Origin: Bacteroidota bacterium
GTDB taxonomy: Bacteria > Bacteroidota > Kryptoniia > Kryptoniales > JAKASW01
DNA length: 12,297 bases
Direction: 5' to 3'
Assembly (NCBI GenBank): GCA_021796055.1
Contig: JAJYOS010000042.1
Location: 1 to 12,297, forward strand
The notes under the pieces were generated by a model. The model had not been told where the DNA came from, made no database searches, and was given only the letters and a program-made list of their open reading frames with translations. Numbering within the stretch: the stretch's first letter is position 1; the number at the start of each line of letters is the position of its first letter. Shown one piece after another: positions 1 through 6,413 of the stretch. Made by a program: the position numbers and the translations under genes.

Positions 1-1
1 A

Positions 2-91
2 GTCCTGATGAAGCCCGAACATGAAAAATGGATCCCGCGCATATGGGAAATTATGGACCGCTCTGCAAGCGAGGTTCTGAATCCTAGATAG
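2..91 (+). CDS. 3' end of an unrecognised gene (partial)
   Basis: The second forward frame is open from the window edge to a TAG at 89-91 and gives 29 residues ending in ...MDRSASEVLNPR. The other two forward frames stop within the first 25 bases. The peptide is amphipathic and charged, with KPEHEKW and RIWEIMDR segments, and reads like the helical C-terminus of a cytosolic protein, but I do not recognise the family. An internal ATG at 8-10 exists but has no visible ribosome binding site, so a truncated gene is more likely than a short peptide gene. The 156 bases between this stop and the next gene should hold the carbonic anhydrase promoter, though I see no convincing one. Confidence 0.45.
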   Translation, partial: VLMKPEHEKWIPRIWEIMDRSASEVLNPR

Positions 92-247
92 GACAGTCAG
101 GAATAAGCTGATGAATTAGCGGGTCGTGAGAATTAAACCGGGCGAATCTGTGTTACATAATGAGAGGCTGGTCTTGCTTGAAATCGACATGATAGCAAAG
201 AGATGTGCCTGGCCGGAATGATTTAAGCGTAACAAAATTGAGGCACT

Positions 248-877
248 ATGCGGACCTTAAAACACTTATTCGATAGAAACCGGAAATGGGCAGATTCCAT
301 AAAGGAGAAGGACCCTGATTTTTTCACGCGGCTTTCTAAGCAACAGTCTCCCCAGTATCTGTGGATTGGATGTTCGGACAGCCGCGTTCCAGCGACTGAG
401 ATAGTCGATCTAATGCCCGGCGAAATATTTGTCCACAGAAACATAGCAAACCTGGTAGTCCACTCGGACCTGAACTCGCTCTCGGTTATCCAGTTTGCGG
501 TTGAAGTTCTGAAGGTCAGACATATCATAATATGCGGGCATTACGGGTGTGGTGGTGTGAAGGCTGCTTTGGAAGGCGCAAATCACGGTCTTATTGACAA
601 CTGGCTCCAGTTTATAAGAGATAACTACCGTCAACACCAGGCTCTTGTCGACGCGCAGCCCAACGAGCCGGCGCGGCAAGCAATGATGTGTGAGCTGAAC
701 GTCATGGAACAGGTCTGGAACGTTTGCCAGACCACCTTTGTCCAAAACGCTTGGGAGAGCGGCCGTGAGCTAAACGTGCATGGATGGATATACGATATTG
801 CGGACGGAATCTTGCGGGACCTTGATGTAACCGTCACTAGCAGGGAAGAGTCGCTGGCGATAAGAAGGAAGGTCTAG
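248..877 (+). CDS. can: Beta-class carbonic anhydrase, type II (Can-like)
   Basis: Zinc enzyme of the cytosol that interconverts CO2 and bicarbonate. The 209-residue protein has the family's usual length. The zinc ligands are visible as Cys42 and Asp44 in CSDSR (42-46), and His98 and Cys101 in HYGCGG (98-103). Asp44 and Arg46 form the conserved dyad. Val47, Trp39, Arg64 (in HRNIAN, 63-68) and Tyr182 match the non-catalytic bicarbonate site known from the E. coli and Haemophilus type II enzymes, which suggests the same pH- and bicarbonate-dependent inhibition. HGWIYDI (178-184) is the usual C-terminal motif. The ATG is preceded by GAGG at 240-243. The gene probably stands alone: 393 bases and an inverted repeat separate it from aguB. 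The family is certain; the physiological role (anaplerotic bicarbonate supply or pH control) is inferred. Confidence 0.96.
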   Translation: MRTLKHLFDRNRKWADSIKEKDPDFFTRLSKQQSPQYLWIGCSDSRVPATEIVDLMPGEIFVHRNIANLVVHSDLNSLSVIQFAVEVLKVRHIIICGHYGCGGVKAALEGANHGLIDNWLQFIRDNYRQHQALVDAQPNEPARQAMMCELNVMEQVWNVCQTTFVQNAWESGRELNVHGWIYDIADGILRDLDVTVTSREESLAIRRKV

Positions 878-913
878 CGTCAGTAGGGCAAGTCCGTTGC
901 ATGACCTTCCTTC
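864..913 (+). repeat. Perfect 11-bp inverted repeat straddling the can stop codon
   Basis: GAAGGAAGGTC (864-874) is exactly repeated in inverted form as GACCTTCCTTC (903-913), with the TAG stop (875-877) at the start of a 28-base loop. Inside the loop GCAA and TTGC can pair as a small inner stem. No U-tract follows directly; the nearest T-run is at about 927-931. It could fold in mRNA as a 3' stabiliser or factor-dependent terminator. The left arm encodes the last residues of the enzyme. Confidence 0.6.
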
Positions 914-1270
914 CGGGAGCAGGCGATTTTTCTAAAAATGCAATCGTTCAACGCGGATAGATTGTATTAGGGATCTACCCACGGTGACTCGCTAGAGCCT
1001 TGCCGACGCTTTAGTGTTTGCCATACATGAATATTACATCGAGAAACGCGAAGTCTTTGAATCTATCATTTGCTCCGCGCACCGCTCCACTTTCCCCCGT
1101 GAAACGCGGCAAACTGTCATTGCCAGCGCGACGAACCTCCGATAGGCAACCAACGACTTGGCGACGCCGGCCCTGAATGAGAACCTCCGTGAGCCTTTCT
1201 ACTCCAAGATTTTTCCTCCACTTTTTGTATCTTAGTCTCGGCGTTCAAACAAACGGAGCAACAAGACGAA
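878..1270. other. Intergenic region can-aguB (393 bases), no gene seen
   Basis: Neither strand carries a convincing gene: the only longer frame, on the minus strand at 1117-1311, has no family-like composition and runs into aguB. The left end holds the right arm of the can inverted repeat, then a short self-complementary AT stretch around 925-940 (ATTTTT ct AAAAAT). The right end should hold the aguB promoter. TATCTTAG at 1228-1235 is one mismatch from the Bacteroidetes-type -7 box (TAnnTTTG) and lies about 35 bases before the start codon, but I see no good -33 box, so this is tentative. The remainder (about 945-1200) shows nothing I can name. Confidence 0.5.
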
Positions 1271-2182
1271 ATGAAACGACAAGTCGGCGCAGGAACAACC
1301 GGCAAATTCACGGTCGGCCTTATCCAGATGTCGCTCGGTAGAGATGTGAACTCAAATTTGAAGAAGGCTGTATCGCTTGTCGAAAAGGCCGCTAAAGATG
1401 GGGCCGAGGTCGTTTGTCTCCCAGAGCTTTTCAGGTCGCAGTATTTTTGTCAGACAGAGGACATCAGAAATTTTGACCTTGCCGAGACGATTCCTGGTCC
1501 CTCCACTGCCGCTATTTCAAACGTCGCAAAGAAGCGTAAGATTGCTGTTGTAGTACCACTCTTTGAGAAACGCGCGATGGGAGTGTACCATAATTCTTTG
1601 GCTGTTGTTGATTCCGATGGAGAGATAGCGGGCGTTTACAGGAAGATGCACATCCCGGATGATCCCGCCTTCTACGAGAAGTATTATTTCACGCCCGGCG
1701 ATCTCGGCTTCAAGACTTTCAGGACTGCCTACGGCGATATTGGAACCCTTATCTGCTGGGACCAGTGGTATCCGGAAGCGGCGAGGATCACGGCATTGAA
1801 AGGCGCGGCGATACTCTTCTACCCTACGGCGATCGGCTGGCATCCGCACGAGAAGGCCGAGCACGGCAAGGCCCAGTTAGATTCGTGGCAGACCATTCAG
1901 CGCGGACACGCCGTAGCGAACGGAGTCTACGTCGCGGCTGTAAACCGCATCGGGCTGGAGAAATTGAGTCCCGAAAGCCCGGGCATAGAATTCTGGGGAC
2001 ATTCTTTCATCTCGGACCCGCAGGGACAGATCATCGCGCAGGCTTCCGCGGACAAAGAAGAGATAATCGTGGCCGAAGTCGATCTAGATCGTATTGAGTA
2101 TATCCGGCAGAACTGGCCATTCCTTCGCGACAGGAGGATTGACGCGTATGACGGTATCAAAGAGAGATTCATTGACAGATAA
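1271..2182 (+). CDS. aguB: N-carbamoylputrescine amidase
   Basis: Cytosolic nitrilase-superfamily hydrolase that converts N-carbamoylputrescine to putrescine, CO2 and NH3, the last step of the agmatine route to putrescine. The 303 residues cover the whole family length. The catalytic Glu-Lys-Cys triad is visible: Glu52 in LPELF, Lys125 in YRKMHIPDD, and Cys162 in ICWDQWYPEAAR. The segments around YEKYYFTPGD (135-144), YPTAIGWHP (184-192) and the C-terminal NWPFLRDRRIDAY (281-293) are typical of this subfamily rather than of general nitrilases. The ATG is preceded by GGAG at 1255-1258, a rather long 12-base spacing; the conserved TVGLIQM strand begins at residue 14, which fits this start. The agmatine deiminase gene follows 157 bases downstream on the same strand and strongly supports the specificity. 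Confidence 0.95.
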   Translation: MKRQVGAGTTGKFTVGLIQMSLGRDVNSNLKKAVSLVEKAAKDGAEVVCLPELFRSQYFCQTEDIRNFDLAETIPGPSTAAISNVAKKRKIAVVVPLFEKRAMGVYHNSLAVVDSDGEIAGVYRKMHIPDDPAFYEKYYFTPGDLGFKTFRTAYGDIGTLICWDQWYPEAARITALKGAAILFYPTAIGWHPHEKAEHGKAQLDSWQTIQRGHAVANGVYVAAVNRIGLEKLSPESPGIEFWGHSFISDPQGQIIAQASADKEEIIVAEVDLDRIEYIRQNWPFLRDRRIDAYDGIKERFIDR

Positions 2183-2198
2183 GACTATGACCGTCTTA
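2180..2198 (+). other. Stem-loop including the aguB stop codon
   Basis: TAAGAC (2180-2185), which contains the TAA stop, pairs perfectly with GTCTTA (2193-2198) across a 7-base loop. No U-tract follows, so it is not a canonical terminator. It may protect the 3' end or modulate read-through into aguA. A 6-bp stem can arise by chance, so the weight comes mainly from similar structures at neighbouring stop codons. Confidence 0.4.
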
Positions 2199-2220
2199 AT
2201 CGCGAACAACACTCCACGAC

Positions 2221-2338
2221 CTAAGCACTAGACTCCAAACGAATTCTAAAGTCCAAAACAAATGAAATCCTCCGCGAATTATACTTCGTGAATTTCAGAG
2301 TTTTGATTTGTTTGGAATTTAGAATTTAGGACTTAGAA
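2221..2338. repeat. Palindromic repeat built from degenerate AT-rich heptads
   Basis: The right half reads as successive 7-base units: TTTGGAA (2311-2317), TTTAGAA (2318-2324), TTTAGGA (2325-2331), CTTAGAA (2332-2338). The left half carries the complementary kind, for example AATTCTA and AAGTCCA within 2242-2255. The arms pair: AATTCTAAA (2242-2250) with TTTAGAATT (2318-2326), and AACAAAT (2257-2263) with ATTTGTT (2306-2312). The centre closes as GAAAT (2264-2268) with ATTTC (2292-2296) and CGAA (2275-2278) with TTCG (2285-2288). In mRNA this would be a long imperfect hairpin between aguB and aguA. Degenerate heptad palindromes of this look are, as far as I recall, dispersed intergenic repeats in many genomes; its family here cannot be assigned from one copy. 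Confidence 0.7.
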
Positions 2339-2342
2339 TTTG
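2328..2342 (+). promoter_or_regulatory. Ribosome binding site and TTG start of aguA
   Basis: AGGA at 2328-2331 lies 8 bases before a TTG at 2340-2342 and is the only Shine-Dalgarno-like sequence before the conserved part of AguA. No in-frame ATG occurs before the conserved GYRLPAEW segment, so the TTG is the most economical start. The AGGA is part of the heptad unit TTTAGGA, so the initiation signal seems to come from the repeat itself and could be masked when the repeat folds. Confidence 0.6.
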
Positions 2343-3422
2343 ACAGACAAGATCAGCAAGACAAAACAGAATGTCCTTCCCGCAGAGCTCGGCTACCGGC
2401 TTCCCGCCGAGTGGGAGAAGCATGATGCGACATGGCTTGGGTGGCCGCACAACAAGAGCGATTGGCCCGGTAAATTCGCTCCGATACCGTGGGTGTACGC
2501 GGAGATCGTGCGAAGGATCTCTGCCGGAGAAAAGGCTAGAATAATCGTCGAGTCGAAAGAGCATGAGTTGCGGGCGCGGACGGTTTTAAAATCTGCAAAT
2601 GTCGATTTGTCCAATGTCGAATTTTTCGTGCTTAAGACGGACAGAGGATGGACTCGCGACTCAGGTCCGCAGTTCGTGAAGAATTCCGATGGAGTCGCGC
2701 AGGTAGATTTTAGGTTCACCGGCTGGGCGAAATACCCTAACCACGAGAAAGATCGCCATCTCCCTGCCTTCATTTCGAAGAAGCTCGGCCTGCATGCTTT
2801 CCTTCCTGAAGTTGCGGATCGCCATGTCGTCCTTGAAGGCGGTTCGATAGATTACAATGGAAATGGCTCGATTCTTACAACAGAAGAATGTCTGCTCGAC
2901 GAGAAAGTCCAGTCACGAAATCCCGGTTTCACGAAGGATGGCTACGCGAAGGTGTTCCATGATTACCTCGGTGTCGGTAATGTTCTCTGGCTGGGCAAGG
3001 GCATAGCTGGCGACGATACTCACGGGCATGTCGATGACTTGTGCCGGTTCGTAAACGCGAAGACGATCCTCCTCGTCCAGGAGGAGAATTCGATGGACGA
3101 CAACTACCGGTCTCTTCAGGAGAACAGGGAGCGCGCGCAAGATTTCAGACTTGAGGATGGCTCGATGCCGGATATCCAGTATCTACCGATGCCGCAGCCG
3201 GTAATCTTCAAGGGGCAAAGGCTTCCGGCAAGTTACGCCAACTTCTATGTTTCAAACGCCGCGGTCCTCGTCCCGACGTTCGATGATCCTAACGACATGC
3301 GCGCGCTCGGTATCATAGGAGAGCTTATTACCGACCGCCCTATCATCGGCATTCACGCGCTCGATCTAGTCTGGGGACTCGGTACGCTTCACTGTTTGAC
3401 ACACGAACAACCGGCTAAGTAA
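2340..3422 (+). CDS. aguA: Agmatine deiminase
   Basis: Cytosolic enzyme of the guanidino-group-modifying (penicillin-amidase-unrelated, peptidyl-arginine-deiminase-like) superfamily that hydrolyses agmatine to N-carbamoylputrescine and NH3, the substrate of the adjacent aguB product. All family blocks appear in order over 360 residues: GYRLPAEWEKHDATWLGWPHN (18-38), DRGWTRDSGP (101-110), EGGSID (166-171), TTEECLL (180-186), GDDTHGHVDD (224-233, with the catalytic His230) and the C-terminal GTLHCLTHEQP (348-358), where Cys352 is the expected nucleophile. The start is a TTG with AGGA 8 bases upstream. The gene lies behind aguB with a palindromic repeat between them; co-transcription is likely but could be modulated by that structure. 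A stem-loop lies just after the stop. Confidence 0.96.
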   Translation: MTDKISKTKQNVLPAELGYRLPAEWEKHDATWLGWPHNKSDWPGKFAPIPWVYAEIVRRISAGEKARIIVESKEHELRARTVLKSANVDLSNVEFFVLKTDRGWTRDSGPQFVKNSDGVAQVDFRFTGWAKYPNHEKDRHLPAFISKKLGLHAFLPEVADRHVVLEGGSIDYNGNGSILTTEECLLDEKVQSRNPGFTKDGYAKVFHDYLGVGNVLWLGKGIAGDDTHGHVDDLCRFVNAKTILLVQEENSMDDNYRSLQENRERAQDFRLEDGSMPDIQYLPMPQPVIFKGQRLPASYANFYVSNAAVLVPTFDDPNDMRALGIIGELITDRPIIGIHALDLVWGLGTLHCLTHEQPAK

Positions 3423-3427
3423 GCGAC

Positions 3428-3459
3428 TCTGTGATTCTCCCGCGAGCGGCGATCACAGA
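3428..3459 (+). other. Stem-loop after aguA
   Basis: TCTGTGAT (3428-3435) pairs perfectly with ATCACAGA (3452-3459), starting 6 bases after the aguA stop. The 16-base loop is GC-rich and contains a further CCG/CGG pairing. No U-run follows, so this is a weak or factor-dependent terminator candidate or a 3' end stabiliser. The next 216 bases to the HU gene contain no other gene. Confidence 0.5.
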
Positions 3460-3665
3460 AGTGCTCACATGGTGGTACGCTCGCTAATATTGCGGGACTT
3501 GAAGTGATACTTCCAGATATTTCAATTTCTTGCAGTGGCGCAAGGTCCATGGATGTAAGCCGGCGGGCCTGAATGGCGCGATTTGCGGAATGCGAGAAAT
3601 TGGCCGGCAGCGATTGCATCTTCGCTTTATTTGCCCAATATTGTGTCTAAAACTCACAAACTAAA

Positions 3666-3670
3666 AGGAG
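3666..3670 (+). promoter_or_regulatory. Strong ribosome binding site that fixes the HU start
   Basis: AGGAG (3666-3670, within AAAAGGAG) is 5 bases before the ATG at 3676. The same frame is open 31 codons further up to a TTG at 3583, but that extension has no HU homology and no comparable ribosome binding site, so the ATG is chosen. Confidence 0.85.
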
Positions 3671-3675
3671 TAAGT

Positions 3676-3963
3676 ATGGGAAAAGCACTGACAAAATCCC
3701 AAGTGGCGGATTACATGGCAAAGAAAATGGATCTGAAGAAGAAGGTCGCCGCCGGATTTCTGGATGAGCTCGCGGGCTTGGCATATCGCGAGGCTAAGAA
3801 CTCGTTTACGATTCCAGGACTTGGAAAGCTTGTGCTCGTAAATAGAAAGGCCCGGATAGGAAGAAATCCTGCCACAGGAGAGCAAATCCAGATTCCCGCA
3901 AAGAAGGTCGTCAAATTCCGGGTTGCAAAAGCCTGTAAAGACGCAGTGTTAGGAAAGAAGTAA
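3676..3963 (+). CDS. HU/IHF-family DNA-binding protein
   Basis: Small basic nucleoid protein that bends DNA as a dimer. The 95 residues match the 90-100 typical for HU/IHF. Helices at about 5-18 and 22-42 form the dimer body. The signature GLGKLVLVNRKARIGRNP (48-65) leads into the beta-arm with the intercalating proline Pro65 in RNPATGE (63-69), followed by IQIPAKKVVKFRVAKACKDAV (71-91). The lysine-rich start and end are typical. It could be HU- or IHF-like; one sequence does not separate them. Promoter candidates upstream are weak (TTGCAT at 3614-3619, 17 bases before AATATT). A clear intrinsic terminator about 110 bases downstream makes this a probable single-gene transcript, as expected for an abundant protein. 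Confidence 0.93.
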   Translation: MGKALTKSQVADYMAKKMDLKKKVAAGFLDELAGLAYREAKNSFTIPGLGKLVLVNRKARIGRNPATGEQIQIPAKKVVKFRVAKACKDAVLGKK

Positions 3964-3980
3964 GACCTGATCTCGAACTC

Positions 3981-4053
3981 GCCGATGTGAATCGGCAGCT
4001 TTCGACACTCAGTTTCTCAGGAGTGATCGTGGTCCCGCATAATCAAAGCGGGA
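3981..4053 (+). other. Two stem-loops in the HU 3' untranslated region
   Basis: First hairpin: GCCGAT (3981-3986), loop GTGA, ATCGGC (3991-3996), a perfect 6-bp stem with a tetraloop. Second hairpin: TCCCGC (4033-4038) with GCGGGA (4048-4053), loop of 9 bases. Together with the terminator hairpin at 4072-4105 they give three consecutive structures in about 125 bases. This could be a stable 3' UTR or a 3'-derived small RNA. No known RNA family is recognised. Confidence 0.45.
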
Positions 4054-4071
4054 ATGTTCGGGAAATGAAAT

Positions 4072-4105
4072 CCCACCAGGCAAATCCGTTTGGTGGGTTT
4101 TTTTT
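4072..4105 (+). terminator. Intrinsic terminator of the HU transcript
   Basis: CCCACCA (4072-4078) pairs perfectly with TGGTGGG (4091-4097) over a 12-base loop, followed directly by eight T residues (4098-4105). This is a textbook rho-independent terminator on the + strand and the only one of this quality in the window. Confidence 0.9.
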
Positions 4106-4388
4106 ATTGCGTGCGCCGCTACTCGAATTCAATTTCAAAAATGTCTAGCCGACAGCCGAACTGTCGCTGGACTGGATTTCCACTGACGGAAGGATTAAGG
4201 CCACTCGCCCATGTCAGTATGTAAAGTCATTTCCTCATTTGAATAATCTATTCGCTGTCGCTAGACTGTATGAGCTTCGTCAGTAACCGCGCGACGATAA
4301 GCAGAGTGGTTTCCGGCCGAACTGGCGGCGACTCAGAAGACACTTACAGGAATCAATTAGATACGATCAAGTAAATGGTTAAGCGCAA
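4106..4388. other. Intergenic region before the symporter gene
   Basis: Together with the HU 3' region this makes a 425-base gap between coding sequences. No gene is seen on either strand. A small perfect inverted repeat CGACAG/CTGTCG (4150-4155, 4161-4166) is present. The symporter promoter should lie here, but I find no pair of boxes good enough to call. An ATG at 4375 opens only a five-codon frame that ends inside the symporter start. Confidence 0.5.
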
Positions 4389-5891
4389 TTGACAACGAGG
4401 ACCGCGATAATTGTCGGACTGGCTATCTATGCATCCCTGATATCGTTCCTATCGGTTTTCATTGCGTCTCGCGTTAGGGAGGCTGACGACTATCTTATTG
4501 CCGGGCGCCGGATCCCGTTTTGGATACTGACCGGTAGCATTGTGGGAACCTGTGTCGGGACGGGAGCCACGATCGGGGCATCCGGGCTGGCGTTTCAGCA
4601 CGGGTGGGCTGGGAGCGCTTATCCGATGTCGCTTGGACTAGGGGTTCTTGTGACGGGGCTTCTCTTCGCTTCCATGCGTCGCTACAACTTCATGACACTC
4701 GGCGAGGAAATCGCATGCTACTACGGGAAAAATCGGGCGGTGGTCGAATTTTCAAACATAAGTCTTTTTCTCTCACAGCTCGGCTGGCTTACTGTTCAGA
4801 TTATGGGAGGGGGCGCCGTCTTGAACGCCATTTTGGGTCTTGGCCCAAAGCTCAGCATCATCGTGGCTGGAGTAATCATTGCGGTGCTTTGTATCCCGGG
4901 CGGATTGCGAGCCGTGATTTACGTCGCCTTCCTTCAGGGCATTCTTCTGATTGTCGGTTTCGGCTCGCTTGCTAAGGTTGCATTGATGAGCGTCGGAGGT
5001 CTGTCAGGATTGCGCGCCTCATCTCCCTCCGTTTATTTTTCGTTCTTAGGAATTAAATCTCTTGGATGGTTGCAGCTTGCAGGATTAATCATAGTGCTTG
5101 TGCTGGGAATTGTCGCCGAGCCGGGCCGGAGGCTCTCAGTGTATGGCGCGAAGAGCGAGAGTGTCGGAAGGTGGAGCATGTTATTAGCAGGCTCTGCCGT
5201 TGTCCTGTTTTCCGCCACCATCGGCATTGCCGGGATGTACGTGCTGAAATTGAATCCGGGTCTGCTTCGTCCTGATCTCGCGCTCCCTTGGCTTATACTG
5301 AACGCGCTTCCTCCATGGCTTGCGGCATTGCTCACAGTCGTTATCAGCTCAGCTATTTTTTCCTCGGCCAGCGGAAGCGCAAGCGCCATCGGCTCTTTTT
5401 TCGTAAGACATATTTACCACTCCGTGACTCACAGATACCCGAAGCATCCAGTAGCCGCGACGAGGTTCGGTCTCGTCGGCGCGTTTGTTCTTTCAACTTC
5501 AGTTGCTCTCCGAGCGAGCGACATCGTGGGGTTCGTAATGAATTTTCTCCCATTAACGGCGACGGGACTCGCGATAGTAATATTGTTTGGCCGTTTCTGG
5601 AAGCGCTCCAATTGGCAGGGGGCAATGGCGGCGTTGGTCGTGACACCCGTAGTCGCCCTTTTGCTGATGTTGTTCCGTTCGAACGCAGGACTTCTGAGAG
5701 TTCCCATCCTGCCCGCTGCTGCCGCTGGCGTCATGGTACAGGTAGCCGTGAGTTTGCTGACTCCGGCAAGCGATCACAGTTTTGAAGAAGTGGCGGAGGC
5801 AATGAAGGACGAACGGCAGGCCATCGAGGGGGAAAGTGTTCGTGCCGGCAGCGAAGGAATGACAGGCAGCATCGGGTCGGGACTCGGTTGA
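4389..5891 (+). CDS. Sodium/solute symporter (SSS family), substrate unknown
   Basis: Integral membrane carrier that couples solute uptake to Na+. The 500 residues show about 13 hydrophobic segments, the usual SSS topology. The first helix (about 5-27) is followed by the hallmark DDYLIAGRRIPFWI (33-46) and the glycine-rich GTCVGTGATIGASG (53-66). The segment SSAIFSSASGSASAIGSFF (320-338) corresponds to the conserved Na2-site helix. The C-terminal about 40 residues are polar and probably cytosolic. A stop at 4380-4382 limits the upstream extension, so the TTG at 4389 is the only usual start before the first helix; no good ribosome binding site is visible, and the next methionine is residue 80, inside the fold. 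SSS members carry sugars, amino acids, pantothenate, urea or acetate. The downstream GH35 gene hints at a sugar, but a 522-base gap and a separate promoter lie between. Confidence 0.88.
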   Translation: MTTRTAIIVGLAIYASLISFLSVFIASRVREADDYLIAGRRIPFWILTGSIVGTCVGTGATIGASGLAFQHGWAGSAYPMSLGLGVLVTGLLFASMRRYNFMTLGEEIACYYGKNRAVVEFSNISLFLSQLGWLTVQIMGGGAVLNAILGLGPKLSIIVAGVIIAVLCIPGGLRAVIYVAFLQGILLIVGFGSLAKVALMSVGGLSGLRASSPSVYFSFLGIKSLGWLQLAGLIIVLVLGIVAEPGRRLSVYGAKSESVGRWSMLLAGSAVVLFSATIGIAGMYVLKLNPGLLRPDLALPWLILNALPPWLAALLTVVISSAIFSSASGSASAIGSFFVRHIYHSVTHRYPKHPVAATRFGLVGAFVLSTSVALRASDIVGFVMNFLPLTATGLAIVILFGRFWKRSNWQGAMAALVVTPVVALLLMLFRSNAGLLRVPILPAAAAGVMVQVAVSLLTPASDHSFEEVAEAMKDERQAIEGESVRAGSEGMTGSIGSGLG

Positions 5892-6112
5892 CAAGGGCGG
5901 CCGCTGGGCAAGATCCAAGCTGATCATTGGAACCAATTGTCTTTATTCCGGAAATTGCATCCTTGGATTGAAGGCGCCTCGTTGACATATCGACGCATCA
6001 AGAGTAGGTATTTTTCCGCGGACAAATTTGCGGCGCGGACACTTGGCCAGAACCGGACTCGGAAGCGCAAAAAGGAGACCCTTTGGCTCGTTTCTTGGAT
6101 CGGTGATAGTGC

Positions 6113-6142
6113 TTGACATCTTCGCAGGCCGCAAGGTATATT
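6113..6142 (+). promoter_or_regulatory. Sigma-70-type promoter upstream of the CBM9-like gene
   Basis: TTGACA (6113-6118) matches the -35 consensus exactly. After 18 bases comes TATATT (6137-6142), five of six matches to the -10 consensus. Transcription would start near 6149-6151. It points toward the CBM9-like gene at 6414 and is the best promoter in the window. Confidence 0.75.
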
Positions 6143-6159
6143 CGGACAGTGAATATACC
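6135..6159. promoter_or_regulatory. Perfect inverted repeat over the -10 box, probable operator
   Basis: GGTATATTC (6135-6143) and GAATATACC (6151-6159) are exact reverse complements separated by 7 bases. The half-site centres are 16 bases apart, so a dimeric regulator would meet both on nearly the same helical face. The left half contains the whole -10 TATATT, so a bound protein would block RNA polymerase. As RNA only the far end of the repeat would be transcribed, so DNA recognition is more likely than an RNA hairpin. The cognate regulator is not in the window. Confidence 0.65.
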
Positions 6160-6413
6160 GACCGTGGGTGTTTGGCACACGAGGCGGAACAACTCATTCA
6201 CTTGAAGGACAGCAGTTAGTTCAAGCTTGCCGTCTCAAGAAATGTTCATCACAGTTTTCTCCTTTAGAAGTGAGAATGATGTCTGAGGCTGTGCCTCCGA
6301 CTTTTCGAAGGACCGCTTTTAAAACGCGGGGATGTGAAACCGACGACGGACTTCGCCAGGAACGTTGAGTCCGCGATCATACAAGTGATTCAAATTATCA
6401 ACCGGAGTATAGA

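Larger units (their letters stand above)
5892..6413. other. Long intergenic region and leader before the CBM9 gene
   Basis: This is the longest non-coding stretch (522 bases). After the symporter stop, TCCAA/TTGGA (5914-5918, 5927-5931) could form a weak stem without a U-tract. A near-consensus promoter with an overlapping palindrome lies at 6113-6159, implying a leader of about 260 bases. Within the leader, GAGGC/GCCTC (6285-6289, 6293-6297) and a 17-base near-palindrome CCGCTTTT AAAA c GCGG (6313-6329) are visible. A 66-codon frame at 6168-6368 starts with GTG, lacks a ribosome binding site and gives a composition unlike a real protein. I recognise no riboswitch class. Confidence 0.55.

Noticed and set aside
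410..745. Open frame on the minus strand inside the carbonic anhydrase gene
   Set aside because: It is antisense to a gene with all catalytic motifs, and its translation shows no family-like pattern.
1117..1311. Minus-strand frame of 64 codons before aguB
   Set aside because: Low-complexity Ser/Arg-rich translation, no start signal, and overlap with the aguB start.
4144..4265. Inverted similarity between TCTAGCCGACAG (4144-4155) and CTGTCGCTAGA (4255-4265)
   Set aside because: One inserted base, arms about 100 bases apart and short; easily chance in a 425-base gap.
5982..6014. TTGACA at 5982-5987 as a second promoter upstream of the CBM9-like gene
   Set aside because: At 17-18 bases downstream the sequence is TAGGTA or AGGTAT, a poor -10 box; the better TATTTT is 21 bases away.
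6168..6368. GTG-started frame of 66 codons in the leader of the CBM9-like gene
   Set aside because: No ribosome binding site, composition unlike a folded protein, and it overlaps other frames equally unconvincing.
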